Assembly (NCBI GenBank): GCA_002483445.1
Contig: DLHY01000143.1
Coordinates: 62,001 to 126,000, forward strand
From: Blastocatellia bacterium UBA7656
Lineage (GTDB): Bacteria; Acidobacteriota; Blastocatellia; UBA7656
Reading direction: 5' to 3'
DNA length: 64,000 nt
Below the pieces are notes generated by a model that saw only the letters and a program-made list of their open reading frames with translations, was not told where the DNA came from and searched no databases. The number at the start of each line of letters is the position of its first letter. The stretch's first letter is position 1. Both the position numbers and the translations under genes were made by a program. Shown in pieces: positions 50,486 through 59,055 of the stretch.

Positions 50486-52196
50486 GACTCCTATGATATT
50501 TGAGATAGCGGGGAACCCACATCTTCGCCTCGACTCTTCGCCGAAGTTCTTCTTCTGAAACCGGCTCTGCAAGCCCTTCTCGTGTCGCCTGCATTCCTAC
50601 GGCCACAGCCACGCGGCGCGCGACTTTTCGGACATCTTCAACAGGAGGAAAGAGCGTCGCCCCTGCCTCGCTTCGCGCAGGCGACATCTCGCTCAAAGCT
50701 CTGGCCGCCGCGACGAACATCTCATCTGAGACGCGCCGCGCGCCCGCGGCGAGGACTCCCAATCCGACGCCGGGAAAGATGTACACGTTATTGCACTGGC
50801 CCGTGCGAATCTGTCGCCCTTCATAAACCACATCATCGAACGGGCTGCCGGTGGCGATTATCGCGCGCCCCTCAGTCCATCGAATCAGGTCACGGGGATG
50901 CGCCTCGCTCTTCGATGTCGGATTCGACAGCGGAAAAATTATTGGCCGCTCAGTGTGACGCGCCATCTCGCGGACAGCTTCTTCGGTGAAGGCCGCGGGC
51001 TGCGCCGCCGTTCCTATCAGGATGGTCGGGCGCGCGTGAAGGATGACTTCTTCAAGAGTGATGTGATCTCTTCGCGCAACCGGCCAGTCCTCCACGCGCT
51101 CTACGGGCTGCGCGTAAGCGAGCTTGAACCCTTCGAGTCCCGGTTCTTCCGAATGCACGAGACCGTTTTTATCCACGAGCCAGATTCTCTTTTTGATTTC
51201 TTCCTGCGATAAGCCCTCGCTTCTCATCGCCGCGACGATCTGATTGCCGATGCCCGAAGCCGCCGACCCTGCGCCGAACATCACTACTCGCTGCTCGCTT
51301 ATCTTCGAGCGAGTGACGAGCGCCGCCGCGAGCGCGCCTGCGAGGGCCACCGCGCCTGTTCCCTGAATGTCATCATTAAAAGAGCAAAGCCTGTGGCAAT
51401 AGCGCGAGAGCAACCGGGCGGCGTTATGACGGGCGAAGTCTTCCCATTGCAAAAGCGCGCCTGGGAATTTTCGCGTCACCGCCTCGACGAAAGATTCGAT
51501 GAACAGGTCATACTCTTCGCCGCGCATTCGCGGATGACGCCATCCGACGTAGAGCGGGTCGTCGAGCAATTCCCGATTGTCGGTTCCCGCGTCGAGCAAA
51601 ACCGGAAGAGTCGAAGCCGGATGAACGCCAGCGCAAAGGGTATAGAGCGCAAGTTTGCCGACGGGTATTCCCATCCCGCCGACTCCCAAATCGCCAAGCC
51701 CCAGAATGCGTTCGCCATCGGTCACGACTATGACTTCGACCTTAGGATTTGGAGCGTTCGCAAGAATTTTATCGATCTCGTGGCGACGCGGATAAGCGAT
51801 GAAAAGTCCGCGCGGGCGGCGATAGATGTGGCTGTAGACCTCGCAGGCAAGGCCCACTGTGGGAGTGTAAATTATGGGCAGCATCTCGCGGATGTGGCGA
51901 CCGACGAACCGGTAAAAAAGAGTCTCGTTGCGATCCTGCAATGAGGCGAGATAGATGTAGCGTTCAAGATCAGTCTCCTTGCCTTTGTAGTTTTCGTAAT
52001 TGCGGGCGAGTTGTTCTTCGACATCCGACACGCGATGAGGCAGGAGTCCTGTGAGATCGAATTCTTCGCGTTCTTCTTCGGAGAAGGCCATGCCTTTGTT
52101 GAGGAGCGGGTATTCGAGAAGGAGTTGGCCTGCAAGCGACGTTTCGAGAATTTCTTCTCCCGTATCATCGTCGCGGATTATGCGAAACCGTGTCAT
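50457..52196 (-). CDS. maeA: NAD-dependent malic enzyme
   Basis: 579 residues from the ATG at 52196, with AAAGGA upstream; the frame extends to a TTG at 52217. LLPHRVSDVEEQLARNYENY and MLPIIYTPTVGLACEVYSHI start the catalytic part; VVTDGERILGLGDLGVGGMG, SFNDDIQGTGAVALAGALAA (metal-binding Asp) and the Rossmann VVMFGAGSAASGIGNQI follow. This is the long, MaeA/SfcA-like form. It decarboxylates malate to pyruvate with NAD+ reduction in the cytoplasm. The final dozen residues come from the adjacent GAGTC repeat, an odd case of repeat-derived coding sequence. Confidence 0.92.
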   Translation of the reverse strand: MTRFRIIRDDDTGEEILETSLAGQLLLEYPLLNKGMAFSEEEREEFDLTGLLPHRVSDVEEQLARNYENYKGKETDLERYIYLASLQDRNETLFYRFVGRHIREMLPIIYTPTVGLACEVYSHIYRRPRGLFIAYPRRHEIDKILANAPNPKVEVIVVTDGERILGLGDLGVGGMGIPVGKLALYTLCAGVHPASTLPVLLDAGTDNRELLDDPLYVGWRHPRMRGEEYDLFIESFVEAVTRKFPGALLQWEDFARHNAARLLSRYCHRLCSFNDDIQGTGAVALAGALAAALVTRSKISEQRVVMFGAGSAASGIGNQIVAAMRSEGLSQEEIKKRIWLVDKNGLVHSEEPGLEGFKLAYAQPVERVEDWPVARRDHITLEEVILHARPTILIGTAAQPAAFTEEAVREMARHTERPIIFPLSNPTSKSEAHPRDLIRWTEGRAIIATGSPFDDVVYEGRQIRTGQCNNVYIFPGVGLGVLAAGARRVSDEMFVAAARALSEMSPARSEAGATLFPPVEDVRKVARRVAVAVGMQATREGLAEPVSEEELRRRVEAKMWVPRYLKYHRSRESGESGKS

Positions 52197-52299
52197 GGAA
52201 TCGGGTCCTTTCGTCAATCGTCAAAGGAAGATTAAATCACAGGCGGGATCAGATGGGCAGGGCGCAGGAAGAATCGTTTTCAAGGCGTGGTCGAATGGT

Positions 52300-52635
52300 T
52301 CAAAGGTATTTGACTTTTCCGATCATCTTCTCCGGCGCCTCCGTTCTGTGAAGGAAAACAAGACCTTTAAGCATCTGACCAGGCGTTCGAGAGCCGCGCT
52401 TGCAGTAGATGATTCCGGCGTGCGGGATGCCATCTGAATTCATACGCAGGAAATCGCTGTCATGAGTGAAAATCACCCGGCCTGAGTTTTACGCGAATTC
52501 AATATGCTTTTCGTCCTACGGGCCCAGCAGTCCGGCATCAGCAGCAGTGGTGACATCGATGCCGCGCCGCCTGAGTCCGACTGCGAGAGCCAAAGGCATG
52601 TGTTCGTCGAGATGAAAACGAAGCTTGCTGCTCAA
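52300..52635 (-). pseudogene. DUF5615 PIN-like toxin-type gene with two in-frame stops
   Basis: Read on the minus strand from the TTG at 52635, the DNA encodes SSKLRFHLDEHMPLALAVGL, RRRGIDVTTAADAGLLGP, a TAG at codon 40 (52516-52518), DEKHIEFA, a TAA at codon 49 (52489-52491), then NSGRVIFTHDSDFLRM and SDGIPHAGIIYCKRGSRTPG. This is the DUF5615 pattern with LDE...H and THDxDF metal residues. The two stops make it dead. Its partner DUF433 precedes it with a 4-nt overlap, the usual module order. Confidence 0.8.
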
Positions 52636-52940
52636 TCATCCGCCTCATCCACGAGATTCTGTAATCGCAGGTCGATCACCGATGGGTTATTGCGCAGAAA
52701 TTCCTCGACGAACTCGTCTTCCCGGCGCATTTCTTCCTGTATTTCATCAACGTGTTCGAAGTAGTAAGCCAGAGCCGCGTAAACATCGCTGATGGTGATA
52801 GTAGGATATTCGGTAGCGATTTCATCGGCGCTCATGCCCAGGTACTCGTGCCAGGTAATGATATCGATAACTCGGAAAAACTGACTGCCCAATGGGCGGC
52901 TGCTCTTGAAGACTGGCAGCGATGGGAGAGGGCTGGCCAA
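52632..52940 (-). CDS. DUF433 antitoxin-type protein, N-terminus altered
   Basis: 102 residues. FFRVIDIITWHEYLGMSADE, IATEYPTITISDVYAALAYY, FEHVDEIQEEMRREDEFVEE is the DUF433 domain, which pairs with DUF5615. The family usually begins with a longer strand segment ending in G(T/S)R-x-x-V; here that part is replaced by an unusual lead (SPLPSLPVFKSSRPLGSQ) read from a TTG at 52940, next to repeat and IS4 debris. So the antitoxin is probably damaged at its start and its toxin is broken. An inactive module is the likely reading. Confidence 0.65.
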   Translation of the reverse strand: MASPLPSLPVFKSSRPLGSQFFRVIDIITWHEYLGMSADEIATEYPTITISDVYAALAYYFEHVDEIQEEMRREDEFVEEFLRNNPSVIDLRLQNLVDEADD

Positions 52941-52951
52941 CTAAGTACATT

Positions 52952-53054
52952 GGAACCTAAATAAATTGAGGTTTCGTATGGTCGCCAAATTAAGCTGAAC
53001 TCAAGCGTTCAGGACGTTTTTCGCTGGCGAAAAACACCAACAAACTTAGGTTCC
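52952..53054. repeat. Inverted GGAACCTAA arms around a hairpin
   Basis: GGAACCTAA (52952-52960) and TTAGGTTCC (53046-53054) form a 9-bp inverted repeat, with a second perfect 9-bp hairpin GTTTTTCGC/GCGAAAAAC (53016-53035) between them. It lies just before the IS4-type transposase remnant and may be the trace of an element end. Confidence 0.5.
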
Positions 53055-53411
53055 GTGGTTTCGCCGCACCAGGCGAGTGGGGCGATAGCCGATTATGGGA
53101 AAAGATGGGAAATCGAAACGCTGTTTGGATGTTTGAAGAGCCGAGGCTTTCGGCTTGAGGAAACGCATGTGGTTGAGCCTGAGCGATTGAAGAAACTGAT
53201 CGCATTGTTGGCGTTGGCCTTTTGTTGGGCGCATATAGTAGGCGAATGGTTGAGCCGACAAAAGGGACTCAAGACCAAGAAGCATGGACGGTTGGCGAAA
53301 AGTATTTTTCGATACGGGTTGGATCATTTGCGGCGCATATTATGCAATCTTTCGGATCGCTTCCAACAGATTGCGTTTCGGCAAGTTATTCAACTTTTGT
53401 CCTGTACATAG
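53055..53411 (+). pseudogene. IS4-family transposase, 3' remnant
   Basis: 118 residues beginning abruptly at ADYGKRWEIETLFGCLKSRG, followed by FRLEETHVVEPERLKKLIAL, LALAFCWAHIVGEWLSRQK and HGRLAKSIFRYGLDHLRRIL. The YGKRWEIETLFGCLKSRGF segment is the YREK-type region of IS4 transposases, with the last catalytic Glu (IETLF). Everything before it, including the first two acidic residues, is missing, so it is a dead remnant. No intact ends were found. Confidence 0.8.
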
Positions 53412-53793
53412 ATGCTCAACATCAAAGATTCTTTTCGGCAGAATGGGCAGTAAAACAAATTCATGTTTATCCTCTGGGGTTCGGGTTGAAGGATTCAGAC
53501 GCGAGAAACGGTCGGGGCGCGAACCGATCCACTCATCATTATGAATGTTGTGAACGAGAGAATCGCAAATAGCTTTGAATAGGGATCGTGGTTTTCAAAG
53601 CAGCAACCACCGAACCGGTTTCTTCCTTGTTCGCGGGATCCTACACGGACTGCGCCGAAATGAATAGCACACGGATTCGAGCGGCGCAAGCGCACTTGCC
53701 ATTACTTCGAGGTCTCGCGCATTTTTTTCAATAATCAATCGATGTTTGCCTTCCTTGATGCAAAGCTCTTACTATTCAGCCGGGGGAATCACG
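53412..53793. other. Gene-free stretch before rarA
   Basis: 382 bp with no convincing gene. Short overlapping ORFs cover it on the plus strand but none shows family patterns. It may be further debris of the IS4 element and holds the promoter region of rarA; no clear promoter could be named. Confidence 0.4.
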
Positions 53794-55155
53794 ATGGCTA
53801 AACTCGACAAATCTGATCACTCCACCGGCAGATTATTCGATGAGCCTCAATCGCAAATCGATGACATCGAACATCGCCCTCTCGCGGATCGACTCCGCCC
53901 CGGCTCTTTGGATGATTTCGTCGGGCAGGAAAAAATCGTCGGCGCAGGTCGCGCGCTGAGAAAGATGATCGAAGAAGACCGTCTTCGATCTCTCATACTC
54001 TGGGGGCCTCCAGGCACAGGCAAGACCACGCTTGCCCGAATCATCGCCGAAAGAACTGCGGCCCGATTCACTCCCTTCAGCGCAGTCGTATCAGGCATTC
54101 GCGAAGTCCGCGAAGTGATGGCTCAGGCCGATACTCACAGAAAGCGAACAGGCGCGCGAACCGTCGTCTTCATCGATGAAATTCATCGCTTCAATCGCGC
54201 GCAGCAGGACGCCTTCCTCCCCTACGTCGAAGTCGGAACCATAATCCTGATCGGCGCGACAACTGAAAATCCTTCCTTCGAAGTCAACTCGGCTTTGCTC
54301 TCCCGCTCGAAAGTTTTCGTCCTCGAACCGCTTCAGTCCCATCACCTCATCGCCATAATGCGACGCGCCCTCGAAGACCCGAACGGATTGGCAAGCGAAC
54401 AAGTGGAAATAACAGACGAACTTCTCCACCTGTTGGCGGCTCACGCATCGGGCGACGCTCGCGTGGCTTTGAATACTCTGGAACTGGCCGCTTCAATCGC
54501 CGAACCGGACGCGACCGGCGCAAAGCATCTCACGCGCGAAACCCTCGCGGAAGCCATGCAGCGCGCATCGCTCGTTTATGACAAGTCGGGCGAAGAGCAT
54601 TTCAATCTCATCTCGGCATTCATAAAATCCATACGCAACTCCGACGCCGATGCCGCCGTTTACTGGCTGGCTCGAATGATCGAATCAGGCGAAGACCCTC
54701 TCTTCATTGCGCGCCGCCTGGTTCATCACGCTTCGGAGGACATCGGCCTTGCCGATCCGATGGCGATTGTTCAGGCGGTCTCGGCTATGCAGGCCACTCA
54801 TTTCATCGGCCTTCCCGAAGCTCGGCTCGCGTTGACGCAAGCGACGATTTACCTCGCGCTCGCGCCAAAATCGAACGCCGTGCTTGCCGCTTATATGTCG
54901 GCTCAAAAAGACGCGCTCGAAACCGCACGCCACCCTGTCCCACTGCATCTTCGCAACGCGCCGACTTCACTCATGAAACAACTCGGCTACGGCGCAGACT
55001 ACAAGTACGCGCACGACTACGAATCGCATCGGGCGGAAGAGATGCAGTGCCTGCCCGAAAATCTGCGAGGAAGAAAATATTACAAAGAGTCTGAAGTCGA
55101 GAGTCTGGAGTCTGGAGTCCGAAAACAAAGCGATCCTGAAAAGGGATCGCAATAA
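53794..55155 (+). CDS. rarA: Replication-associated AAA+ ATPase RarA/MgsA
   Basis: 453 residues from the ATG at 53794, with CGGGGGAA upstream. RLRPGSLDDFVGQEKIVGAG opens the AAA+ domain; Walker A is ILWGPPGTGKTTLARII, Walker B VVFIDEIHRFNRAQQDAF, sensor 1 ILIGATTENPSFEVN. The C-terminal part (HFNLISAFIKSIRNSDADAA, YWLARMIESGEDPLFIARRL) is the RarA tetramerisation/C domain. It acts at stalled replication forks. The final 25 or so residues (KESEVESLESGVRKQSDPEK) are low-conservation and come from the GAGTC repeat and a GCGATCC/GGATCGC hairpin at 55130-55150 at the gene's end. Confidence 0.93.
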   Translation: MAKLDKSDHSTGRLFDEPQSQIDDIEHRPLADRLRPGSLDDFVGQEKIVGAGRALRKMIEEDRLRSLILWGPPGTGKTTLARIIAERTAARFTPFSAVVSGIREVREVMAQADTHRKRTGARTVVFIDEIHRFNRAQQDAFLPYVEVGTIILIGATTENPSFEVNSALLSRSKVFVLEPLQSHHLIAIMRRALEDPNGLASEQVEITDELLHLLAAHASGDARVALNTLELAASIAEPDATGAKHLTRETLAEAMQRASLVYDKSGEEHFNLISAFIKSIRNSDADAAVYWLARMIESGEDPLFIARRLVHHASEDIGLADPMAIVQAVSAMQATHFIGLPEARLALTQATIYLALAPKSNAVLAAYMSAQKDALETARHPVPLHLRNAPTSLMKQLGYGADYKYAHDYESHRAEEMQCLPENLRGRKYYKESEVESLESGVRKQSDPEKGSQ

Positions 55156-55216
55156 ACCTTAATGCTGACTTCACATGCCGGACTCCAGACCCCAGACGCC
55201 AGACTCCAGACTTGCA
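55086..55216. repeat. GAGTCTGGAGTC repeat with hairpin at the rarA end
   Basis: Arms GTCTGGAGTCCG (55110-55121) and CGGACTCCAGAC (55179-55190) are perfect; a second arm GCGATCC/GGATCGC (55130-55136/55144-55150) lies between them. Additional AGACTCCAGACTTG words follow. The left half is inside rarA codons; the right half is upstream of the OsmC-type gene. Confidence 0.75.
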
Positions 55217-55228
55217 AAGGAGGAATTT

Positions 55229-55648
55229 ATGTCTGAAGTGATAGTTTCGTCAGTAGGGTTTTTGAAACAGGAAATCACCGCAGGGCCGCACAGGCTTTAC
55301 GCCGATGAACCCAAAGAAGCGGGCGGAAACGACACCGGGCCTGATCCTTATTCGCTGCTTCTGGCCGCCCTCGGCGCCTGCACTTCGATGACTCTGCAAC
55401 TCTACGCGCGTCGAAAGGGCTGGCCGCTTGAAAAAGTCCAAGTGAGTTTGAGAAACGAGCGCATTCACGCCCGCGATTGCGAGGACTGTGCGAGCGAAGA
55501 TGGCATGATTACGAGGATCGAAAGATATATTTCGCTCACTGGCCCGCTCGATGAAGAGCAGCGGGCGCGACTTCTTGAGATAGCTCAACGGTGTCCCGTG
55601 CATCGCACGCTCACGGCGGAAATATCGATCAAAGATTTTCTCGATTGA
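55229..55648 (+). CDS. OsmC/Ohr-family peroxidase-like protein
   Basis: 139 residues from the ATG at 55229, with AAAGGAGG upstream. LLAALGACTSMTLQLYAR and IAQRCPVHRTLTAEISI contain the two cysteines used in peroxide reduction by OsmC/Ohr proteins. GNDTGPDPYSLLLAALGACT is the typical active-site lead-in. The CEDCASEDG insert in the middle carries two further Cys. It likely reduces organic hydroperoxides. The ORF open upstream through the repeat is not used. Confidence 0.88.
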   Translation: MSEVIVSSVGFLKQEITAGPHRLYADEPKEAGGNDTGPDPYSLLLAALGACTSMTLQLYARRKGWPLEKVQVSLRNERIHARDCEDCASEDGMITRIERYISLTGPLDEEQRARLLEIAQRCPVHRTLTAEISIKDFLD

Positions 55649-55650
55649 CG

Positions 55651-58155
55651 CTACTGCTTCTTCGCTTTGCCCCATCTCTCGTAGAGGGCGGCGAGAAGAT
55701 TCTCGGCTTTTTTTATTCTGGGGCTTTGCGGAACCTGACCAGCGCGCAGCGAATCGAGGCTCTCCTTGAAAAAAACTTCGGCTTCGACGAATCGACCCTG
55801 CGCCATCAGACACTCTCCCATCGCGCTTTTTGTTTCGGCCAGTATCCGCGCGTCTTTCGGCATCGTCCGGTTGTAGTATCTCAATGCCTCGGCGAGGATT
55901 GATTCAGCGCGGGCGTGCTGCCCCGTGAGCGAAAGCATGATGCCTATAGCGACTGACGGAACTTCGTTTTGACTCGAAGGCATTCTCTCGTTGTAAACCG
56001 CTATTGCCTTCTCAACCTCTCTTCTGGCTTTCGCCGTTCCGCTCTGAAGATATCTGGAATGAGCGAGGCCCAAAAAAACCTGCATCGTGAACGGATGCCA
56101 TTCGCCATGAATTTTCCGATGAACATCGTAAGCTTCCGAGAGAAATGCGAAGGCTTCTTTGTGGTTCCCTCTCAAGGATTGAATCCAACTGAGGTGCCTG
56201 AGCGCGCCCGCCGTATGACTGCCCGATGTTTTCGCGTAAAGACGCATCGCCTCCTGAACATGCGTTTCGGCTTTATCGATGTCGCCCCATTGCATATAAG
56301 TCGATCCCAGATATTCCTGAGCGATGGCAACCGTGACGTGATCCGCGCCGTAACGCTTTGTGAATATATCGACGGCTTCGATGAGCAGGCTTTCAGCTTC
56401 GGCAAACCCGTCTTTGGCGTTGAGCAAACTTGCGAGGTCCAACATCATGTAAGGCAGATTGTTGCCTTCATCCCTGCGACGCTGGATGTCGAGAGCCTGT
56501 CGATATAATCGCTCGGCTTCCGGCGTGTCTCTACGCAGAGATTTGACGCCGCCGAGATAAAAAAAGCTCTCGGCTGTTTTTACGTGATCTTCGCCAAACA
56601 GCGCGCGGCGCAACGCCAAGGCCGATTCGAAATGAGACTGGGCCAAATCCAATCGGCCTATCGCGCGATATGTGTCGCCTATGGTGGTGTGAATCTCGGC
56701 CTTGATTTCAGGCTGATCGTTGAGATCGGATTCGATCCTCCGCGAGGCTTCGTCCAGTGCTTCGATGACCGTAAGATCATGCGCCTTTCCTTTTCCCGGC
56801 GCGTACCAGCTTGGGTTGGCGTAAGCGAGCATCTGCTGAAGGAAAGAGTTGATGCGTTCGGCTTTCGCCTGCTCGCGGCGAGCGCGATCGCGCTCTTCTG
56901 TCGCTACCCTCGACTCACGTTCGGCTCTGCGAGCCTGCCAGAAGGTGGCGACTATTCCTGCGACGAGCGTCAGAAGTAGGAGCGCGGCGGCGGCGACGGC
57001 GACTTTGTTTCGGCGGATGAACTTCGCGCTGCGATAAGCGAATGTGCCTTTGCGCGCAAGACAGGGAAGCCCTTCGGTGTGTCGGCGTATATCTTCGGAA
57101 AACTGTTCGACCGAACTGTAGCGTCGCTCGGGCTCTTTGCGCAGGGCCTTCAAAACTATATTGTCGAGGTCGCCTTTCAAACGTCGGCTCAGTTTTTGAT
57201 TCTCTTTTTCTCTCCTTATGATCGAACTCGGTTTTTCAGCTTCCTGCTCGCAGATCGCGCGCGTGATTTCATCCATAGTCGATGTCTTCAATCGATACGG
57301 ACGATGACCCGTTAGCAGTTGATAGAGCAGAACGCCGAGCGAATAGATATCGCTTGCGGTCGTTACCGCTTCGCCTCGCGCCTGTTCAGGGCTGGCATAT
57401 TCGGGCGTCATCGCGCGGAGATTGGTTCGAGTGGCCTGCGCGGTTTCGGTCTGCTCAAGAAGTTTGGCTATGCCGAAGTCGAGCAGTTTAGGAGTGCCGT
57501 CTGAGGTGACGAGAATATTTCCCGGTTTGATGTCACGATGAATGACGAGGTTTTGATGCGCGTAATGAACGGCGGAGCAGACGGAGCGAAAGAGATGGAG
57601 CCGCTCTGTCGTGGAAATCTCATTGCGCTCGCAATACTCGATCACGGGAAGCCCCTCGACATACTCCATCACGAAGTAAGGCAGTCCGTCTTCGGTCGTG
57701 CCTCCGTCGAGTAAGCGGGCGATGTTCGGATGATCGAGGCGCGCGAGTATCTGACGTTCGTTTCGAAAACGTCGAAGTATGTCTTCGGTGTCCAGCCCGC
57801 GACGCACTACTTTTATGGCGACCTGTTTGTGATATTCATCGTCATCGCGCTCGGCCAGATAAACCGTTCCCATCCCGCCGCGACCGATCTCCCTGATGAC
57901 CCGATAAGGGCCGATGCGATGATTTTCAGCAGCCTCGTCGAGGAGAGATTCCGCTACGAAAGCGACGGCAGGCGCTTCTATGAACTCTTCCGACTCGCGG
58001 TGAGCGAGGAGCAGTTTTTCAACTGCGCGTTTGAGCGAAGCGTCGCCTTCGGAGGCGTGATCGAGAAAAGCGCGGCGCTCGGCGGGGTCGAGGTCGAGGG
58101 CAGCGCTGAAGAGTCGTTTGATTTTCTGATAACCTTCAACTGTCTCTTTCATCAT
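55651..58155 (-). CDS. Membrane Ser/Thr protein kinase with TPR sensor region
   Basis: 834 residues. The kinase domain occupies about 80-350: IGRGGMGTVYLAERDDD (Gly loop), VAIKVVRRG (Lys), VIHRDIKPGNILVTSDG (catalytic loop), LLDFGIAKLL (DFG), TPEYASPEQARGEAVT. A membrane helix follows at about 395-415 (VAVAAAALLLLTLVAGIVA), then coiled-coil (RAERESRVATEERDRARREQ) and TPR repeats (TIGDTYRAIGRLDLAQSHFE, YLGGVKSLRRDTPEAERLYR). This PknB-like kinase with external TPRs is the common acidobacterial layout. It overlaps the sigma factor gene by 20 nt. All kinase residues are intact, so activity is likely. Confidence 0.93.
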   Translation of the reverse strand: MMKETVEGYQKIKRLFSAALDLDPAERRAFLDHASEGDASLKRAVEKLLLAHRESEEFIEAPAVAFVAESLLDEAAENHRIGPYRVIREIGRGGMGTVYLAERDDDEYHKQVAIKVVRRGLDTEDILRRFRNERQILARLDHPNIARLLDGGTTEDGLPYFVMEYVEGLPVIEYCERNEISTTERLHLFRSVCSAVHYAHQNLVIHRDIKPGNILVTSDGTPKLLDFGIAKLLEQTETAQATRTNLRAMTPEYASPEQARGEAVTTASDIYSLGVLLYQLLTGHRPYRLKTSTMDEITRAICEQEAEKPSSIIRREKENQKLSRRLKGDLDNIVLKALRKEPERRYSSVEQFSEDIRRHTEGLPCLARKGTFAYRSAKFIRRNKVAVAAAALLLLTLVAGIVATFWQARRAERESRVATEERDRARREQAKAERINSFLQQMLAYANPSWYAPGKGKAHDLTVIEALDEASRRIESDLNDQPEIKAEIHTTIGDTYRAIGRLDLAQSHFESALALRRALFGEDHVKTAESFFYLGGVKSLRRDTPEAERLYRQALDIQRRRDEGNNLPYMMLDLASLLNAKDGFAEAESLLIEAVDIFTKRYGADHVTVAIAQEYLGSTYMQWGDIDKAETHVQEAMRLYAKTSGSHTAGALRHLSWIQSLRGNHKEAFAFLSEAYDVHRKIHGEWHPFTMQVFLGLAHSRYLQSGTAKARREVEKAIAVYNERMPSSQNEVPSVAIGIMLSLTGQHARAESILAEALRYYNRTMPKDARILAETKSAMGECLMAQGRFVEAEVFFKESLDSLRAGQVPQSPRIKKAENLLAALYERWGKAKKQ

Positions 58156-58714
58156 TGCTCAGTTGATCGTAAAGCCATGCTTTTGCCATCTCCCATTCGC
58201 GCCTGACCGTAGAGAGCGAAACGCCCGTCACTTCAGCGGTCTCTTCGAGGGTCAGCCCGCCGAAGAAGCGAAGCTCTACTATGCGGCTCTGCTCAGGGTC
58301 GAGTCGCGCGAGATCGCCGAGCGCATCATCGAGCGCGACTATATCGAGGTCTTTCCCCTTCGAGAAAGATATGGCCTCGTCGAGCGAGAGTTTCTGGCGC
58401 CGGCCCCCGTGTTTTTGAGCATTGTGAGAGCGCGCATGATCTACCAGTATTCGGCGCATCATGCTTGCAGCGACGGCGAAGAAATGGGCGCGGTTTTGCC
58501 AGTTGACCCTCGTTTGATCGACGAGCCGCAGATAGGCTTCGTGAACGAGCGCAGTCGGCTGAAGTGTGTGATCGGGCCGTTCGTTTTTAAGATAGTGGCT
58601 GGCCAGTCTCCTGAGTTCGTCGTAGACGAAAGGCATCAGGCGGTCTGCTGCCCGACGGTCGCCCGATTCGAGATCGCGCAGTATCAGTGTCACATCTTCA
58701 GAATGAGGAGCCAT
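58136..58714 (-). CDS. ECF-type RNA polymerase sigma factor (acidobacterial/planctomycete class)
   Basis: 192 residues. MPFVYDELRRLASHYLKNE, HTLQPTALVHEAYLRLVDQ and HFFAVAASMMRRILVDHARS (region 2) and LARLDPEQSRIVELRFFGGL, TLEETAEVTGVSLSTVRREW (region 4) match the TIGR02999-type sigma factors. These typically precede a Ser/Thr kinase gene, as here, suggesting phosphorylation-based control instead of a classic anti-sigma. It is the first gene of the two-gene unit, with the kinase start inside its end. Confidence 0.92.
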   Translation of the reverse strand: MAPHSEDVTLILRDLESGDRRAADRLMPFVYDELRRLASHYLKNERPDHTLQPTALVHEAYLRLVDQTRVNWQNRAHFFAVAASMMRRILVDHARSHNAQKHGGRRQKLSLDEAISFSKGKDLDIVALDDALGDLARLDPEQSRIVELRFFGGLTLEETAEVTGVSLSTVRREWEMAKAWLYDQLSNDERDS

Positions 58715-58788
58715 AGACTTTCCGATGATCGTCAGTCGCCCCGATTATACAACAACCTGCCGCGCGTGGGGATAAAAGCTTCTATAGT

Positions 58789-58893
58789 CTGGGAGCGCGT
58801 GCGGCTCGCACGCTTGCTTGTACAGTCAAGGCTTTAGGGCTTTTTACAATCTCTATAATGGAAGTCCGGCGCGCAGGCCGCGCGCGCTCCCAG
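58789..58893. repeat. CTGGGAGCGCG inverted arms, between sigma and secreted protein
   Basis: CTGGGAGCGCG-TG-CGGC (58789-58805) and its near-complement GCCGCGCGCGCTCCCAG (58877-58893) flank an 80-bp segment that includes TCTATAATGG, a -10-like box. These are the main contents of the gap 58715-59055 (341 bp), which holds no gene. Confidence 0.55.
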
Positions 58894-59055
58894 GTACAAC
58901 AGCCGAGTCCGTTTGATGCCTGACCCGGAAAATCTCTCCCTGCCTGAACCTTTTTGACGCTGAATCTCGCGTAATGGGATGTTGATTTCAATGAGAGGGA
59001 AATAAACCGAGCAGGCGCGAGAGCGCATTATCAATCGTCAGGGAGTGAATCGAAT

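Noticed and set aside
53412..53570. Overlapping plus-strand ORFs after the IS4 remnant
   Set aside because: They have no pattern and overlap each other in different frames.
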